A DNA stretch of 62,455 nt from Nitrospirae bacterium JdFR-85 (GTDB lineage Bacteria > Nitrospirota > Thermodesulfovibrionia > Thermodesulfovibrionales > JdFR-85), in the NCBI GenBank assembly GCA_002011745.1, contig MTOU01000011.1, positions 1-62,455 of the forward strand. Direction: 5' to 3'. The notes beneath the pieces are model-generated. The model made no database searches, had not been told where the DNA came from, and saw only the letters and a list, made by a program, of their open reading frames with translations. Position numbers and translations under genes: made by a program. Of the stretch, positions 45,621 to 56,590 are shown one piece after another (position 1 is the stretch's first letter; the number at the start of each line of letters is the position of its first letter).

Positions 45621-46339
45621 AGACTTCCATAGTGATACTGCAGAATAGCAGTAGCAACAATTGCGGCTGTCTCAGCTCGAAGGACCCTCTCTCCAAGAGA
45701 AACCACTTTAAAACCACCCTCTTCTGCAAATCTAACCTCCTCTGGACTGAACCCTCCCTCAGGACCAATAAATAGACAACACTCTTGAATATTTCTGTTT
45801 CTAAAAATATCAAAGGGAGTATTCCCCTCTTCAAAGAATACAAATTTCTCTTCTATCTTTTTAACCTTCTCAATCGCAACAGAAAGTTCTAATGGCTCAT
45901 GAATGTAGGGTACAATGGTCCTTCTGCACTGTTTTGTAGCCTCTTTGGCTACAGCCCTCCAATGCTCAAGTTTCCGTGTATGCCTTACCTGCGTTCTATC
46001 TGTGATCACAGGATATATCTCATTGATACCAAGTTCTGTGGTTTTCTGAATAACAAGATCCATCCTGTCTCCCTTCAGTATTCCCTGAAGTAGAATCATC
46101 CTGACAGAGGATTCTCTACTGTGCTGATACTCACCTACAATATCCACTACTAAAGAGTCTTTCTTAATATCAACTATTCTCCCCCTCAATGCAGTCCCTT
46201 TACCATCAAGAACAACCACCTCATCTGCTTCTTTGAGTCTAAGAACCCTGTGCAGATATCTGAATTCTTCACCACTAATTATGACCTTCTGGGATTTTAT
46301 TCTCAGTTGTGGTAGGATTACCCTTGGAGGCTCATGCAT
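45617..46339 (-). CDS. rsmE: 16S rRNA (uracil-1498-N3)-methyltransferase RsmE
   Basis: 240 residues with a PUA-like N-terminal domain (RVILPQLRIKS ... HYLHRVLRLKEADEVVVLDG-like) and a SPOUT knot: LLQGILKGDRMDLVIQKTTELGI, FIGPEGGFSPEEV and SLGERVLRAETAAIVATAIL. It methylates U1498 of 16S rRNA. It directly abuts dnaJ, an arrangement common in bacteria, and is the last gene of the heat-shock operon. Confidence 0.95.
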   Translation of the reverse strand: MHEPPRVILPQLRIKSQKVIISGEEFRYLHRVLRLKEADEVVVLDGKGTALRGRIVDIKKDSLVVDIVGEYQHSRESSVRMILLQGILKGDRMDLVIQKTTELGINEIYPVITDRTQVRHTRKLEHWRAVAKEATKQCRRTIVPYIHEPLELSVAIEKVKKIEEKFVFFEEGNTPFDIFRNRNIQECCLFIGPEGGFSPEEVRFAEEGGFKVVSLGERVLRAETAAIVATAILQYHYGSL

Positions 46340-47443
46340 TTATTCTCCTGAGAAAAAATCCTTCAGTTTGTCCATAAAGCTCTTCTGAACCTCGTCTCCT
46401 GAAAGCCTTGCAAACTCCTGTAGAAGTTCCTTCTGTCTTGGTGTAAGCTTCTTAGGGACATCTATATAGATGCGCACAATCTGATTCCCTTTCGAATGGC
46501 CTCCAAGCCTGGGTACACCTCTACCTTTAAGGACAAACTCCTTGCCTGAAGGTGTTCCTGCCGGGATTTTAAGTCTTTCTGTTCCATACAGTGTAGGAAC
46601 CTCTATCTCTGCACCAAAGACAGCCTGTGGAAAGGTTATAGGGACTTCACAATACAGATCAAGACCCTGTCTCTTGAAGAACTTGTGAGGTTTAACTGTG
46701 ATGATTATATAAAGGTCGCCTGGTGGTCCACCATGGCTTCCAAGTTCTCCCTCACCCGAGATTCTGAGTCTTGAACCATTGTCAACACCTGGAGGTATCT
46801 TTACTGAAACAGTTCTGTATTTTCTGATCCTGCCCTCTCCATTACAGGCCCTGCAGGGCGTCACAATATATGTGCCTGAGCCTCCACACCTTGAGCATGT
46901 TCTTGATACAGAGAAAAACCCTTGCTGAAACCTCACATAACCTGATCCACCGCACTCAGGACACCTAACAGGTCCTGATCCAGGATTCGCTCCTGATCCC
47001 CCACAGAGATCACAATTCACCCACCGAGGAATGGTAATCTCTTTCTCACAACCCTTGACAGCCTCCTCAAGGCTTATGGAGAGGTCATACCTAAGGTCAG
47101 CACCTCTCTTCGGTCTAGTTCTACGACGCTGACCCGTGAAGGTTCCAAAAAAGTCACTAAAGATATCTTCAAAAATATCTGAAAAGGCAGAAGCAAAAGA
47201 GTCAAACCCTGTATCTGAGAATTCAAACCCCTCAACTGTGCCAAACCTGTCGTATCTTGCCCTCTTTTCTGGATCACTCAGACATGCATAAGCTTCATTT
47301 ATTTCTTTAAATCTCTCTTCTGCTTCTTTATCGTTTGGATTCCTGTCAGGATGATATTTAAGTGCAAGCCTTCTGTACGCCTTCTTTATCTCCTCCTGTG
47401 ATGCATCCCTTGGAACACCAAGAATCCTGTAATAATCCTTCAT
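46340..47443 (-). CDS. dnaJ: Chaperone DnaJ
   Basis: 367 residues: J domain with the HPD motif ([10 protein letters not shown]), Gly/Phe-rich linker, four CxxCxGxG zinc repeats ([32 protein letters not shown]) and C-terminal substrate-binding domains. It stimulates DnaK ATPase. It lies 10 bp downstream of dnaK. Confidence 0.97.
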   Translation of the reverse strand: MKDYYRILGVPRDASQEEIKKAYRRLALKYHPDRNPNDKEAEERFKEINEAYACLSDPEKRARYDRFGTVEGFEFSDTGFDSFASAFSDIFEDIFSDFFGTFTGQRRRTRPKRGADLRYDLSISLEEAVKGCEKEITIPRWVNCDLCGGSGANPGSGPVRCPECGGSGYVRFQQGFFSVSRTCSRCGGSGTYIVTPCRACNGEGRIRKYRTVSVKIPPGVDNGSRLRISGEGELGSHGGPPGDLYIIITVKPHKFFKRQGLDLYCEVPITFPQAVFGAEIEVPTLYGTERLKIPAGTPSGKEFVLKGRGVPRLGGHSKGNQIVRIYIDVPKKLTPRQKELLQEFARLSGDEVQKSFMDKLKDFFSGE

Positions 47444-47453
47444 TATACACTAA

Positions 47454-49394
47454 CTACCCCTGTTCTTTATCCTTGTCTACATCCTCAAACTCTGCATCTA
47501 CAACCTCTTCTTCACCTTCGGGCTTGCTACTACCATCACTGGATGAAGCAGTTGCTCCTGCGCTTGCAGAGGTCCCTGCCTGTGCCTGAGCTCCTCTGTA
47601 GAGATGCTCTGCCAGCTTATGGGATGCCTTGGTAAGCTTGTCAATTGCTGCTCTGATCTCCGAAACATCGTTACTTGTGTCTTTTGCCTTTCTACAGGCT
47701 TCCAGTGCTTCCTCTATCTCTTTCTTCTCATCTTCAGTGAGTTTGTCGCCATATTCACGAATAGACTTTTCCACAGTGTAGATAAGATTGTCTGCCTCAT
47801 TTCTGGCCTCGGCAAGCTGTCTCTTCCTTCTGTCTTCTTCTGCATGTTCTTCTGCCTCCTTCATCATTCTCTTGATCTCCTCTTCTGTAAGGCCGCTGGA
47901 AGCTGTGATTCTTATGGACTGTTCTTTTCCTGTACCTAAGTCCTTAGCGGAGACATGAAGTATTCCATTGGCATCAATATCAAAGGTAACCTCTATCTGA
48001 GGCACTCCTCTTGGTGCCGGAGGAATACCAACAAGCTCAAATACACCAAGAAGCTTATTGTCTGCAGCCATTTCTCTCTCGCCCTGATATACCTTTATAG
48101 TAACAGCAGGCTGGTTGTCTGTTGCAGTTGAGAATATCTGGCTCTTTCTCGTTGGTATTGTAGTGTTACGCTCGATTATCTTTGTAAATACACCACCCAG
48201 TGTCTCTATACCCAAGGAAAGCGGTGTAACATCCAGTAGCAGTACCTCCTTCATCTCTCCTTTAAGTACCGCTGCCTGTATTGCAGCACCAATAGCCACT
48301 GCCTCATCAGGATTTATACCCTTATTGGGTGCTTTACGGAATATCTTCTGTACCACTTCTTGGACTTTTGGAGTTCTTGTCTGTCCTCCTACAAGCAGTA
48401 CCTCATCTATATCATCAGGGCTCAGTTTTGCGTCTTCAAGGGCCTGACGACATGGACCGGCTGTTCTCTCCAAGAGGTCCTCTATCATCTGCTCAAATTT
48501 CGCCCTTGTTAACTTCATGACCAGATGTTTGGGACCTGAGGCATCAGCAGTTATAAAAGGCAGGTTGATCTCTGTCTCCATTGCTGATGAAAGCTCAATC
48601 TTTGCCTTCTCAGCCGCCTCCTTGAGCCTCTGCAGTGCCATTCTATCTTGTTTCAGGTCTATTCCATGTTCCTTCTTAAACTCCTCAACCATCCAATCTA
48701 TGATCCTGAGATCAAAATCATCACCACCGAGATAGGTGTCTCCACTTGTGGAGTGAACCTCTATCACTCCCTCTCCTATCTCTAATATGGATATATCAAA
48801 AGTCCCGCCTCCAAGATCATAAACAGCCACCTTCTCCTCTTTTTTCTTATCAAGTCCATATGCAAGAGCAGCTGCAGTAGGCTCATTGATTATTCTCAGC
48901 ACATTCAGACCCGCTATCCTTCCCGCATCCTTGGTCGCCTGTCTTTGGCTATCATCAAAATACGCAGGGACCGTGATTACTGCATCAGTTACAGGTTCAC
49001 CCAAATAATCCTCTGCAGCCTGTTTCAGTTTCTGTAGTATCATTGCAGAGATTTCAGGTGGAGAATACCTCTTACCCAGCACCTCTACATGGGCATCACC
49101 ATTTGGAGCCTCAACGATTTTATAAGGAAGACGCTTCATAGCCTCCTTTACCTGAGGAGAGTCATATTTTCTTCCCATCAATCTCTTAATAGAGAAGATG
49201 GTATTCTGGGGGTTTGTAATTGCCTGACGTTTTGCTACTTGACCAACAAGCCTCTCCCCCTTCTCAGTAAAGGCAACCACCGATGGTGTTGTTCTATTAC
49301 CCTCTTGATTGGGGATTACAACAGGTTCACCACCCTGAACAACGGCTACTACCGAGTTTGTGGTGCCAAGGTCTATGCCTATTGCTTTACCCAT
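47454..49394 (-). CDS. dnaK: Chaperone DnaK (Hsp70)
   Basis: 646 residues: N-terminal [13 protein letters not shown], phosphate-binding [22 protein letters not shown] and the linker [15 protein letters not shown], then the substrate-binding domain and an Ala/Gly-rich tail ending [18 protein letters not shown]-dependent folding chaperone. Second half of the hrcA-grpE-dnaK-dnaJ operon, 53 bp after grpE. Confidence 0.98.
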   Translation of the reverse strand: MGKAIGIDLGTTNSVVAVVQGGEPVVIPNQEGNRTTPSVVAFTEKGERLVGQVAKRQAITNPQNTIFSIKRLMGRKYDSPQVKEAMKRLPYKIVEAPNGDAHVEVLGKRYSPPEISAMILQKLKQAAEDYLGEPVTDAVITVPAYFDDSQRQATKDAGRIAGLNVLRIINEPTAAALAYGLDKKKEEKVAVYDLGGGTFDISILEIGEGVIEVHSTSGDTYLGGDDFDLRIIDWMVEEFKKEHGIDLKQDRMALQRLKEAAEKAKIELSSAMETEINLPFITADASGPKHLVMKLTRAKFEQMIEDLLERTAGPCRQALEDAKLSPDDIDEVLLVGGQTRTPKVQEVVQKIFRKAPNKGINPDEAVAIGAAIQAAVLKGEMKEVLLLDVTPLSLGIETLGGVFTKIIERNTTIPTRKSQIFSTATDNQPAVTIKVYQGEREMAADNKLLGVFELVGIPPAPRGVPQIEVTFDIDANGILHVSAKDLGTGKEQSIRITASSGLTEEEIKRMMKEAEEHAEEDRRKRQLAEARNEADNLIYTVEKSIREYGDKLTEDEKKEIEEALEACRKAKDTSNDVSEIRAAIDKLTKASHKLAEHLYRGAQAQAGTSASAGATASSSDGSSKPEGEEEVVDAEFEDVDKDKEQG

Positions 49395-49447
49395 ATTCCC
49401 TACCTCCTTATTTTATAATTTTATTTTTTATAATTTCGAGAGGAAAA

Positions 49448-50071
49448 CTACTCATTATCTATTTCTTCTGTATTTGATTCTTCATGTGTTTCTGGAGATG
49501 TGGCTTCCACCTTCTCTACTTTCTTTGCCACTGCTACAAGAGAAGGTCTAATAACTCTATCCTTTAACATATATCCCTTTCTGTACTCTTCTACCACGGT
49601 CTTGTCTTCCACATCATCCCTTTCTACCTGACTCATTGCATGATGAAATTCTGGATCAAAGGGCTTACCTACTGCCTCTATTTCACTGACACCATACTTA
49701 TTAAGAATCTTCCTCAGTTCTTTAAGGGTTAGATCCACCCCCTCTTTTAGACTCTCCAGAGAAACCTCATTACCTGCATGCCCAAGAGCCATCTCGAGAT
49801 TATCAATTACTGTGAGTAACTCTATTACGAGAGGCTCTACTCCGTATTTTAGCAATTCTTCTTTGTCTTTCTGAACCCTCCTTTTGTAATTTTCAAATTC
49901 GGCATAAAGCCTTAAATATTTATCCTTGAATTGAAGAAGCTCTTCTTCAAGTTCCTTTATTTTTTCTTCTGGTGGCTTTTCTACAGGGATAACCTCTTCC
50001 GCTGTTTCTTCCTTTTTTTCAACCTCTTCTTCCTGTTCTTCTTGTGACTCTTTTATTTCCTTCTCTTCCAT
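49448..50071 (-). CDS. grpE: Nucleotide exchange factor GrpE
   Basis: 207 residues. A highly acidic, coiled-coil N terminus (EEQEEEVEKKEETAEE) leads to the GrpE core RLYAEFENYKRRVQKDKEEL, VIDNLEMAL and PFDPEFHHAM, ending in the beta domain with YRKGYMLKDRVIRPSLV. It releases ADP from DnaK. It overlaps hrcA by 19 bp. Confidence 0.96.
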   Translation of the reverse strand: MEEKEIKESQEEQEEEVEKKEETAEEVIPVEKPPEEKIKELEEELLQFKDKYLRLYAEFENYKRRVQKDKEELLKYGVEPLVIELLTVIDNLEMALGHAGNEVSLESLKEGVDLTLKELRKILNKYGVSEIEAVGKPFDPEFHHAMSQVERDDVEDKTVVEEYRKGYMLKDRVIRPSLVAVAKKVEKVEATSPETHEESNTEEIDNE

Positions 50072-51099
50072 CCTTCCCCTCCTTCTTCAAGTATTTTTGT
50101 TAGTATTCTTGCGGCTGTATCCACTAAGGATATAGCTGAAATATAATTCATTCTCTTTGGTCCAATTATTCCTACCACACCTGCAGGTCGGTCTTTGTCT
50201 TTATAAGTAGAGGCAATCACACTCATTGTATGGAGTTCTTTAATGGGATTCTCTGTTCCTATAATAACCTGTACCCCCTCTGAGTGTGCTATTTTGTCTA
50301 TTAATTTAATAATATTGTGCTTGTCCTCAATTGTTCTGTAGAGTTCTTTAATCCTTTCTATATCGGCAAACTCTGGAAAATCCAATATCTCAGTCAAGCC
50401 TGTAATGAAGATATTTGCTCCATAGGTCTCTATTGCTTCTGTGCAAAGTCTAAGGGCCCTGTCTACAAGGGTATCAAACTCCTCTTTGTCTTTAATCATT
50501 TCATTTATAAGTTCCTCTTTTATATCCTTAATAGTATAACCTGCAAACTCTCTATTTAAAAAGTTGGTTATTCTGCTCAGATCAGAGGCACTCAATCTAA
50601 ACTCATTCTTTATGATATGATGCCTTATAATACCCTCATCAGTAAGAATTAATACAGCAATCCTGTCTTCTTTATACGGTAGCAATTCGATTCTTCTGAG
50701 AGTAACCCCTTCTGGACCAGGAGAGACTGCCATAGCCATATAGTGTGACAGGGCAGAAAGGGTCTTTGTAGTCTCACTGAGTATGCTCTCCATATCCTGC
50801 ATAATACTCTTGAATCTCCTCAGTATTGTCTTTGCGAAATCAGAATGATAACCGATCTCTTCTTCAAGGATATGTTCTACATAAAAACGATATCCTTTAT
50901 CAGTAGGGACCCTACCGGCAGAGGTATGAGGCTGCCTCAGGTACCCCATCTCCTCCAGATCCGCCATTATATTCCTGATCGTTGCAGGAGAATAACCAAA
51001 TGCATACTTCTTTGTTACATACCTCGATCCTACAGGGCCGGGATTGTTGATATAACTCTCAATCACAGCCCAGAGGACCCTTTTGCTTCTTTCATCCAA
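50053..51099 (-). CDS. hrcA: Heat-inducible transcription repressor HrcA
   Basis: 348 residues from TTG 51099 (355 from ATG 51120). The N-terminal winged HTH includes PGPVGSRYVTKKYAFGYSPATIRNIMADLEEMGYL, followed by HTSAGRVPTDKGYRFYV, both hallmark HrcA motifs. HrcA binds CIRCE and represses this operon. The ATG at 51120 lies inside the CIRCE element only about 6 nt from the predicted transcription start and lacks a ribosome site. TTG 51099 has AGGAG 10 nt upstream and the conventional N terminus (DERSKRVL), so I prefer it. Confidence 0.93.
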   Translation of the reverse strand: MDERSKRVLWAVIESYINNPGPVGSRYVTKKYAFGYSPATIRNIMADLEEMGYLRQPHTSAGRVPTDKGYRFYVEHILEEEIGYHSDFAKTILRRFKSIMQDMESILSETTKTLSALSHYMAMAVSPGPEGVTLRRIELLPYKEDRIAVLILTDEGIIRHHIIKNEFRLSASDLSRITNFLNREFAGYTIKDIKEELINEMIKDKEEFDTLVDRALRLCTEAIETYGANIFITGLTEILDFPEFADIERIKELYRTIEDKHNIIKLIDKIAHSEGVQVIIGTENPIKELHTMSVIASTYKDKDRPAGVVGIIGPKRMNYISAISLVDTAARILTKILEEGGEGWKRRK

Positions 51100-51103
51100 T
51101 GCG

Positions 51104-51130
51104 TTAGCACTCCTCTCCATCGAGTGCTAA
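51104..51130 (-). promoter_or_regulatory. CIRCE operator
   Basis: TTAGCACTC (51104-51112), nine bases, GAGTGCTAA (51122-51130): a perfect match to the CIRCE consensus bound by HrcA. It overlaps the predicted transcription start and one potential start codon of hrcA. Confidence 0.97.
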
Positions 51131-51132
51131 TA

Positions 51133-51161
51133 ATTTAACACTAAACACCTCTGTCTGTCAA
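51133..51161 (-). promoter_or_regulatory. Vegetative promoter of the hrcA operon
   Basis: On the minus strand TTGACA (51161-51156) and TTAAAT (51138-51133) are separated by exactly 17 bp. The start point would be near 51126, inside CIRCE, so HrcA binding would block initiation. Confidence 0.8.
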
Positions 51162-51340
51162 GGCCCTTTATTAATCTTAAAATTTATCCTTGGGCCATAG
51201 TCAAATCGTTTTATAGTTAAGTTATTCTTACCTTCTTACCCTCCGGACCTTTTGAATTAAGTCAAATGACAATCTTGGAATTGCCCCAGATATGGTTTTA
51301 GTCAAGTTATACAGATGGACAGGTTTTGTATAATAAAACT

Positions 51341-51838
51341 ATGAAAATCATATCCATATGTGGAGCTCATAGTGGCTGTGGCAAGACAACCGTGGCAGAG
51401 GCGATTCTGCAGGGGCTTGAAGGCAGATGGGGAGCTCTGAAGTATACAAGAACCGCCTTTTATACTACTGTTTCAGATGAAACATATAATGCTTCTCAGA
51501 GTAAAGACACATTTAGACTACGCAGGGCAGGAGCAGAGAGAGTTATAAGAATACAGGCCCCTCCAGAGGAACTCCAAGAGTCCCTTAATATGGCAATGGC
51601 ACTCATGGCAGACTGTGATGGTGTAGTCACAGAGGGAAATTCCTTAATTGAGTTTTTAAACCCTGATATAGTAATATTTGTTTTTGGGAGAGACAGACTC
51701 AGAATCAAACCATCTGCAAAGGACATTCTCCAGAAGGCGGACATTGTGGTAGGATGGTCTGAAACATCGGAGAATATACTTAATATAAATGGTTCCTTAG
51801 ACAGACTTATACAAGAGATAAAAAAGAGATTGCCTTAG
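51341..51838 (+). CDS. P-loop NTPase, MobB-like
   Basis: 165 residues from ATG 51341. Walker A SICGAHSGCGKTTVAEAIL at the N terminus, VTEGNSLIEFLNPDIVIFV in the middle and NILNINGSLDRLIQEI near the end resemble MobB/CooC-like small GTP- or ATP-binding proteins. A TATAAT at 51329-51334 lies only 6 bp before the ATG and no ribosome site is seen, so the transcript may be leaderless. Next genes are ccsA/hem. Cofactor or metal insertion is possible but unproven. Confidence 0.65.
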   Translation: MKIISICGAHSGCGKTTVAEAILQGLEGRWGALKYTRTAFYTTVSDETYNASQSKDTFRLRRAGAERVIRIQAPPEELQESLNMAMALMADCDGVVTEGNSLIEFLNPDIVIFVFGRDRLRIKPSAKDILQKADIVVGWSETSENILNINGSLDRLIQEIKKRLP

Positions 51839-51855
51839 TTTTATTTATAGGGCTC

Positions 51856-52041
51856 ATGAGACAGGAAGAGATTAGGAAAGAACTGAAAGAGGCGCTTCTT
51901 AAGGTTGCAAAGGCCGGTAGAATAACCTGCACAGAGGCGAGAAGACTGGCCGAAAAAAAGAATGTTTCTTACCGTGAGATAGGAAAAACCGCTGACGAAC
52001 TTAACATAAAGATCACAAACTGTGAGCTGGGATGTTTCTGA
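51856..52041 (+). CDS. Small conserved-looking protein upstream of ccsA
   Basis: 61 residues, helical with a possible HTH: EALLKVAKAGRITCTEARRLAEKKNVSYREIGKTADELNIKITNCELGCF. The gene ends exactly where ccsA begins (TGA-ATG), indicating operon membership. Two C-terminal cysteines (NCELGC) could bind metal. No named family recognised; a DNA-binding role is only suggested by the helix-turn-helix-like pattern. Confidence 0.6.
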   Translation: MRQEEIRKELKEALLKVAKAGRITCTEARRLAEKKNVSYREIGKTADELNIKITNCELGCF

Positions 52042-52857
52042 ATGATAATACTTTTTGAGCTTGCCCTTACCCTCTATTTTGCTGCCACGATTGTCGGCAT
52101 ACTGGAACTCTTCCGTAGCAGTAAGGCAACGGAGAGGTTTATGCTCCTGCTGACAGCTACTGGTTTTGTTCTTCATACAGCAAATATTATAGTTAGATAT
52201 TTTGTCGCCGGACACATACCCATAACAAACATGCATGAAGCCACCTCTTTCTTTTCATGGTGTATAGTATTAATATTCTTTTATGTAGAATACCGATATA
52301 AAGTGGGACTTCTCGGCTCATTTATAATGCCACTGGTCTTTCTGCTTATGCTCTCTTCTTCTATGCTACCGAGAGAAATAAAACCGCTGAATCCCATACT
52401 GGAGAGTTATTGGCTCGGTATTCATACCCTTCTTGCCTTTCTTGGTGATGCTTCCTTTGCAATGGCAGCAGGTATTGGGCTTATGTATCTTGTACAGGAG
52501 AGGTTTGTTAAAAGAAAACACCTTGGTAGCCTGTTTCAAAGGCTTCCGAGCCTACAGATGCTTGATGAGATCAACTACAGGCTTATAAGCATAGGATTCC
52601 CTCTTCTTACACTTGCGATCATAACCGGAGCCCTATGGGCAGAAAGTGCTCTCGGCAGTTACTGGAGATGGGACCCCAAAGAGGTCTGGTCATTAATCAC
52701 CTGGTTTATATATGTGTTTGTGCTCCATGCGAGACTGAGGCAGGGCTGGCGTGGAAGAAAAGCAGCATACCTTTCAATACTGGGATTTGGAGCTGTACTT
52801 TTCACATTTTTTGGAGTAAATCTTCTTCTTAAGGGATTCCATGCATTTGTAAAATGA
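52042..52857 (+). CDS. ccsA: Cytochrome c biogenesis protein CcsA (system II haem channel subunit)
   Basis: 271 residues with about eight membrane helices and the haem-handling tryptophan-rich motif GSYWRWDPKEVWSLITW. CcsA exports haem for attachment to CxxCH cytochromes, consistent with the multihaem cytochromes elsewhere in the window. The ResB partner is not in this window. It overlaps hemA by 4 bp. Confidence 0.9.
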   Translation: MIILFELALTLYFAATIVGILELFRSSKATERFMLLLTATGFVLHTANIIVRYFVAGHIPITNMHEATSFFSWCIVLIFFYVEYRYKVGLLGSFIMPLVFLLMLSSSMLPREIKPLNPILESYWLGIHTLLAFLGDASFAMAAGIGLMYLVQERFVKRKHLGSLFQRLPSLQMLDEINYRLISIGFPLLTLAIITGALWAESALGSYWRWDPKEVWSLITWFIYVFVLHARLRQGWRGRKAAYLSILGFGAVLFTFFGVNLLLKGFHAFVK

Positions 52858-54125
52858 ATATACTTGTCACTGGGCTGAACCATAAGACCGCACCTGTAGA
52901 GGTGAGAGAGAAGCTCGCCTTTGATGGTGAGAAGCTCTCAAAGGGGCTTGATGCACTTCTTAAATTGTCTGAAGTCAAAGGTGGTATTATACTCTCTACC
53001 TGTAACAGGGTGGAACTCTACACTGATGTGAATGACCCTGAGAAAGCAAAACTACAGATAAAGGACTTTCTTGCAGAGTTTCACTCATTAAAAAGAGAGG
53101 ATATGGAGAAGTCTCTATATTTCTATATCAATGAAGATGCTATAAGACATATATTCAGAGTTGCTTCAAGCCTTGATTCAATGATAGTAGGAGAACCCCA
53201 GATACTGGGACAGGTAAAAGAGGCATTTGAGTATGCTCTTTCAAAAAAGTGCACCTCTGTTGTTTTGAACAAACTCATGAAGAAGGCTATATCTGTGGCA
53301 AAAAGGGTGAGAACAGAGACGAGGATTGCAGAGAATGCTGTATCAATAAGCTATGCAGCAGTGGAACTTGCCAAGAAGATTTTCACCCGTCTCGATGATA
53401 AAACCTTTATACTACTTGGTGCTGGTGAGATGGCGGAACTGGCAGTAAAACACCTCATAAACAATGGGGTTAAGAATGTGGTTGTAGCAAACAGGACATA
53501 TGAGAGAGCAGTAGAACTGGCAAGAGAATTCTCTGGAAGGGCTGTCCCCTTTGATACCTTTAAGGAGGAGATGGAACATATTGATATAGTTATCTGCTCT
53601 ACCGGGGCACCTACATATATACTCCATAAAAAAGAGATGCAGCAGATCATGAAGAGGAGAAAACATAAACCTGTTTTTATAATAGACATCTCCGTGCCAA
53701 GAAATATAGACCCCGCAATAAATGACCTTGATAATGTATATCTCTATGATGTGGATGACCTTCAGACAGTAGTGGATGCCAATATCTTGGAGAGAAGAAA
53801 AGAGGCTGCCAGAGCAGAGGAGATAGTCTTAGAAGAGGTGGAAAAATTCAAAAAATGGCTTAACTCTCTTGATGCAATTCCCACAATTGTGGCTTTACGC
53901 AGTAGGGCAGAGGAGATAAAAAGGGCAGAACTAAACCGCCTTCTGAACAGACTCCAGGGAGTCGATGATCGTCAGAAGCAGCTGATCGAGTATGCCATGA
54001 CAGCCCTTGTGAACAAACTTCTCCATCCTCCTACAGTAGTACTTAAAGAGGATAGAGAAGACAGGGATATACTTATAGCCGCAATCAAGACACTCTATAA
54101 TTTAGAGGACGGAGAGGATGGCTGA
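52854..54125 (+). CDS. hemA: Glutamyl-tRNA reductase HemA
   Basis: 423 residues. [17 protein letters not shown], the catalytic-Cys motif [25 protein letters not shown] and the NADPH-binding [17 protein letters not shown] are all present. It reduces glutamyl-tRNA to glutamate semialdehyde, the first committed step of C5-pathway haem synthesis. ATGA overlap with ccsA and 8-bp overlap with hemC. Confidence 0.96.
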   Translation: MNILVTGLNHKTAPVEVREKLAFDGEKLSKGLDALLKLSEVKGGIILSTCNRVELYTDVNDPEKAKLQIKDFLAEFHSLKREDMEKSLYFYINEDAIRHIFRVASSLDSMIVGEPQILGQVKEAFEYALSKKCTSVVLNKLMKKAISVAKRVRTETRIAENAVSISYAAVELAKKIFTRLDDKTFILLGAGEMAELAVKHLINNGVKNVVVANRTYERAVELAREFSGRAVPFDTFKEEMEHIDIVICSTGAPTYILHKKEMQQIMKRRKHKPVFIIDISVPRNIDPAINDLDNVYLYDVDDLQTVVDANILERRKEAARAEEIVLEEVEKFKKWLNSLDAIPTIVALRSRAEEIKRAELNRLLNRLQGVDDRQKQLIEYAMTALVNKLLHPPTVVLKEDREDRDILIAAIKTLYNLEDGEDG

Positions 54126-55074
54126 GAGAAAAAAGGTGATAATTGGTACAAGAGGAAGCAAGCTTGCACTATGGCAGGCTGAGTGGGTTAAGGCAGAACT
54201 GCAGAAACATTACCCAGGGCTTCAGGTAGAGCTGAAGAAGATCAAGACAACGGGTGATAAGATTCTGGATGTACCTCTGGCCAAGATAGGAGGCAAAGGG
54301 TTATTTGTTAAAGAGATTGAAGAGGCCCTACTGAGGGGTGAGGTTGACCTTGCAGTACACAGCATGAAGGATGTGCCCACAGAGTTCCCAGAGGGGCTGG
54401 GACTGTCTGCAGTATGCAGAAGAGAAGACCCACGGGATGCCTTTGTCTCAAAGCTAAAAAATAGTACTCCTTTATATAAAAGTCTGGCTGAGCTGCCAGA
54501 AGGGGCTGTGGTAGGTACAAGTAGTCTTAGACGCTCCTGTCAACTGTTGAACAGAAGACCTGACCTCAGAGTACTCCAGCTAAGAGGCAATCTCGATACC
54601 AGACTGAGAAAGCTTGATGAAGGAGAATTTGATGCGGTGATTCTTGCCACAGCAGGGATGAAGAGACTGGGAGTGCAACACAGAATAACAGAGACTCTGG
54701 ACACAGAAGTGCTACTTCCAGCAATAGGCCAGGGAGCCATAGGGATAGAGACAAGGATCGATGATAAATATATGAACAATCTCCTCAGAGCCATAGACCA
54801 TCAAGAGACAAGGGTCTGTGTTATGGCAGAAAGGGCCTTCCTCAGAAGGCTTGAAGGTGGCTGTCAGGTCCCTATTGCAGCTTATGCAAGAGTCTTGAAT
54901 GGCAGGGTAGTAATGGATGCTCTTGTGGGCAGCATCAAGGGTGATAGAATCGTACGGGGAAGAAAAGAGTCTACCCCAGAAGAGGCAGAAAAGATGGCTG
55001 TTGCCCTTGCTGAAGAAATGCTCCAGAAAGGGGCAAAAGAGATTCTTGAGGAGGTCTATGGAAAAAAGGACTGA
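54118..55074 (+). CDS. hemC: Porphobilinogen deaminase HemC
   Basis: 318 residues. [46 protein letters not shown] and the cofactor-binding Cys region [20 protein letters not shown] define the enzyme, which joins four porphobilinogens into hydroxymethylbilane. It overlaps cobA/hemD by 17 bp. Confidence 0.96.
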   Translation: MAERKKVIIGTRGSKLALWQAEWVKAELQKHYPGLQVELKKIKTTGDKILDVPLAKIGGKGLFVKEIEEALLRGEVDLAVHSMKDVPTEFPEGLGLSAVCRREDPRDAFVSKLKNSTPLYKSLAELPEGAVVGTSSLRRSCQLLNRRPDLRVLQLRGNLDTRLRKLDEGEFDAVILATAGMKRLGVQHRITETLDTEVLLPAIGQGAIGIETRIDDKYMNNLLRAIDHQETRVCVMAERAFLRRLEGGCQVPIAAYARVLNGRVVMDALVGSIKGDRIVRGRKESTPEEAEKMAVALAEEMLQKGAKEILEEVYGKKD

Positions 55075-56590
55075 CAGAACCGGGAAGGTATATCTTGTAG
55101 GAGCAGGTCCAGGAGATATCGGACTCCTCACTGTAAAAGGACTCAGGTGCCTGCAGGAAGCGGATGTGGTTGTGTATGATTTCCACCTCAATGCCCAGAT
55201 ACTGAATTATATACATAAGGATGCAGAGTTTATATATGCAGGCAAAAGGGGCGGTCATCACGAGATGACTCAAGAAGAGATAAACAGACTGATTGTGGAA
55301 AAGGCAAAGGAGGGAAAGGTGGTCTGTAGACTTAAGGGTGGAGACCCCTTTGTATTCGGAAGAGGCGGTGAAGAGGCAGAGGTGCTTGCAGAAGAAGGGA
55401 TCGAGTTTGAGGTGGTCCCTGGTGTGTCCTCTGCAATAGCCGTGCCTGCCTATGCAGGGATTCCCCTCACCCATAGAGGGCTGTCTTCATCTTTTGTTGT
55501 TGTACCAGGAAGTGAAGCGACTGATAAGAGACAGAGTCATATAGACTGGGAAGCCCTTGCAAGGACAAAGGGAACAATTGTCTTTCTAATGGCAGTAAGA
55601 AATATAGAAGAAGTAACCAAGAGGCTCATTGACAAAGGCAAAGCTCCTGACACTCCTGTTGCTATAATACGCTGGGGTACAAGGGCAGACCAGAAAACAG
55701 TGATCTCCAAACTGAAGAACCTCCCGTCTGTAGTGAACAATCAGGAGATAAAACCTCCTGCTGTTGTGGTAATAGGAGATGTAGTGAGGTTGAGAGATAA
55801 ACTAAACTGGTATGAAAGGAAACCACTCTTTGGACAGAGGGTACTGGTTACAAGGGAATCTTCTGAGGCTTACAGAAAGCTTGAGGAGGCAGGTGCAGAG
55901 GTCTTTCTATTCCCTACTATTAAGGTGGTACCACCTGAGTCTTGGGAAGAACTGGACAGGTGTATTGAGATGCTTCAGCAGTATCACTGGATAGTCTTCA
56001 CAAGCGGAAACGGCGTTAAATTCTTTTTCCAGAGGTTCTTTGAACTGAAAAGGGATATCAGAGAACTTTCAGGCATAAAACTCTGTGCCATTGGGCCAAA
56101 GACCGCAGATGCACTGGCTGGATTCGGTCTCAGGGTCGATCTGGTGCCTGAAGCATACAGGGCAGAAGGTCTTATTGATACTTTTGGAAAAGATGAGATA
56201 AAGGGTGTAAAGATACTACTTCCAAGGGCAGAAAAGGCGAGAGAGGTCTTCCCTGAAATGGTAAGGGCTCTTGGAGGAGTAATTGATATTCCTGTCACAT
56301 ATAGGACAATCAAACCTGAAGGGCATGCCAAAAGACTGAAGCGTTTTCTCAAAGAAGGCAAGATTACTGTGGCCACCTTCACCTCAGGTGCCACATTCAC
56401 GAATTTCTGTGAAATGCTGGGAGAGGAGGCGGTTGCTCTACTGAATGATGTTACCATAGCAGCAATAGGACCTGTAACAGCAAAGACCATTGAGAAGGCG
56501 GGTCTGAAGGTGCATATAATGCCCAAGGAGACATCGGTTGAGGCTATGGTGGAGGAGATCATAAAATACTTTACAAAGGGTGAGATATGA
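55058..56590 (+). CDS. cobA/hemD: Fused uroporphyrinogen-III methyltransferase / uroporphyrinogen-III synthase (CobA-HemD)
   Basis: 510 residues from ATG 55058, with GAGGAGG just upstream; the longer frame lies within hemC. The first 250 residues are [64 protein letters not shown]. Residues from about 260 are HemD ([34 protein letters not shown]). The fusion makes uro'gen III and methylates it to precorrin-2 for sirohaem, cobalamin or haem-d1/alternative haem routes. Confidence 0.95.
   Translation: MEKRTDRTGKVYLVGAGPGDIGLLTVKGLRCLQEADVVVYDFHLNAQILNYIHKDAEFIYAGKRGGHHEMTQEEINRLIVEKAKEGKVVCRLKGGDPFVFGRGGEEAEVLAEEGIEFEVVPGVSSAIAVPAYAGIPLTHRGLSSSFVVVPGSEATDKRQSHIDWEALARTKGTIVFLMAVRNIEEVTKRLIDKGKAPDTPVAIIRWGTRADQKTVISKLKNLPSVVNNQEIKPPAVVVIGDVVRLRDKLNWYERKPLFGQRVLVTRESSEAYRKLEEAGAEVFLFPTIKVVPPESWEELDRCIEMLQQYHWIVFTSGNGVKFFFQRFFELKRDIRELSGIKLCAIGPKTADALAGFGLRVDLVPEAYRAEGLIDTFGKDEIKGVKILLPRAEKAREVFPEMVRALGGVIDIPVTYRTIKPEGHAKRLKRFLKEGKITVATFTSGATFTNFCEMLGEEAVALLNDVTIAAIGPVTAKTIEKAGLKVHIMPKETSVEAMVEEIIKYFTKGEI

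Noticed and set aside
54917-55057. Extended N terminus of cobA/hemD inside hemC
   Set aside because: The sequence is a shadow of hemC; ATG 55058 follows GAGGAGG and begins the conserved SUMT domain.
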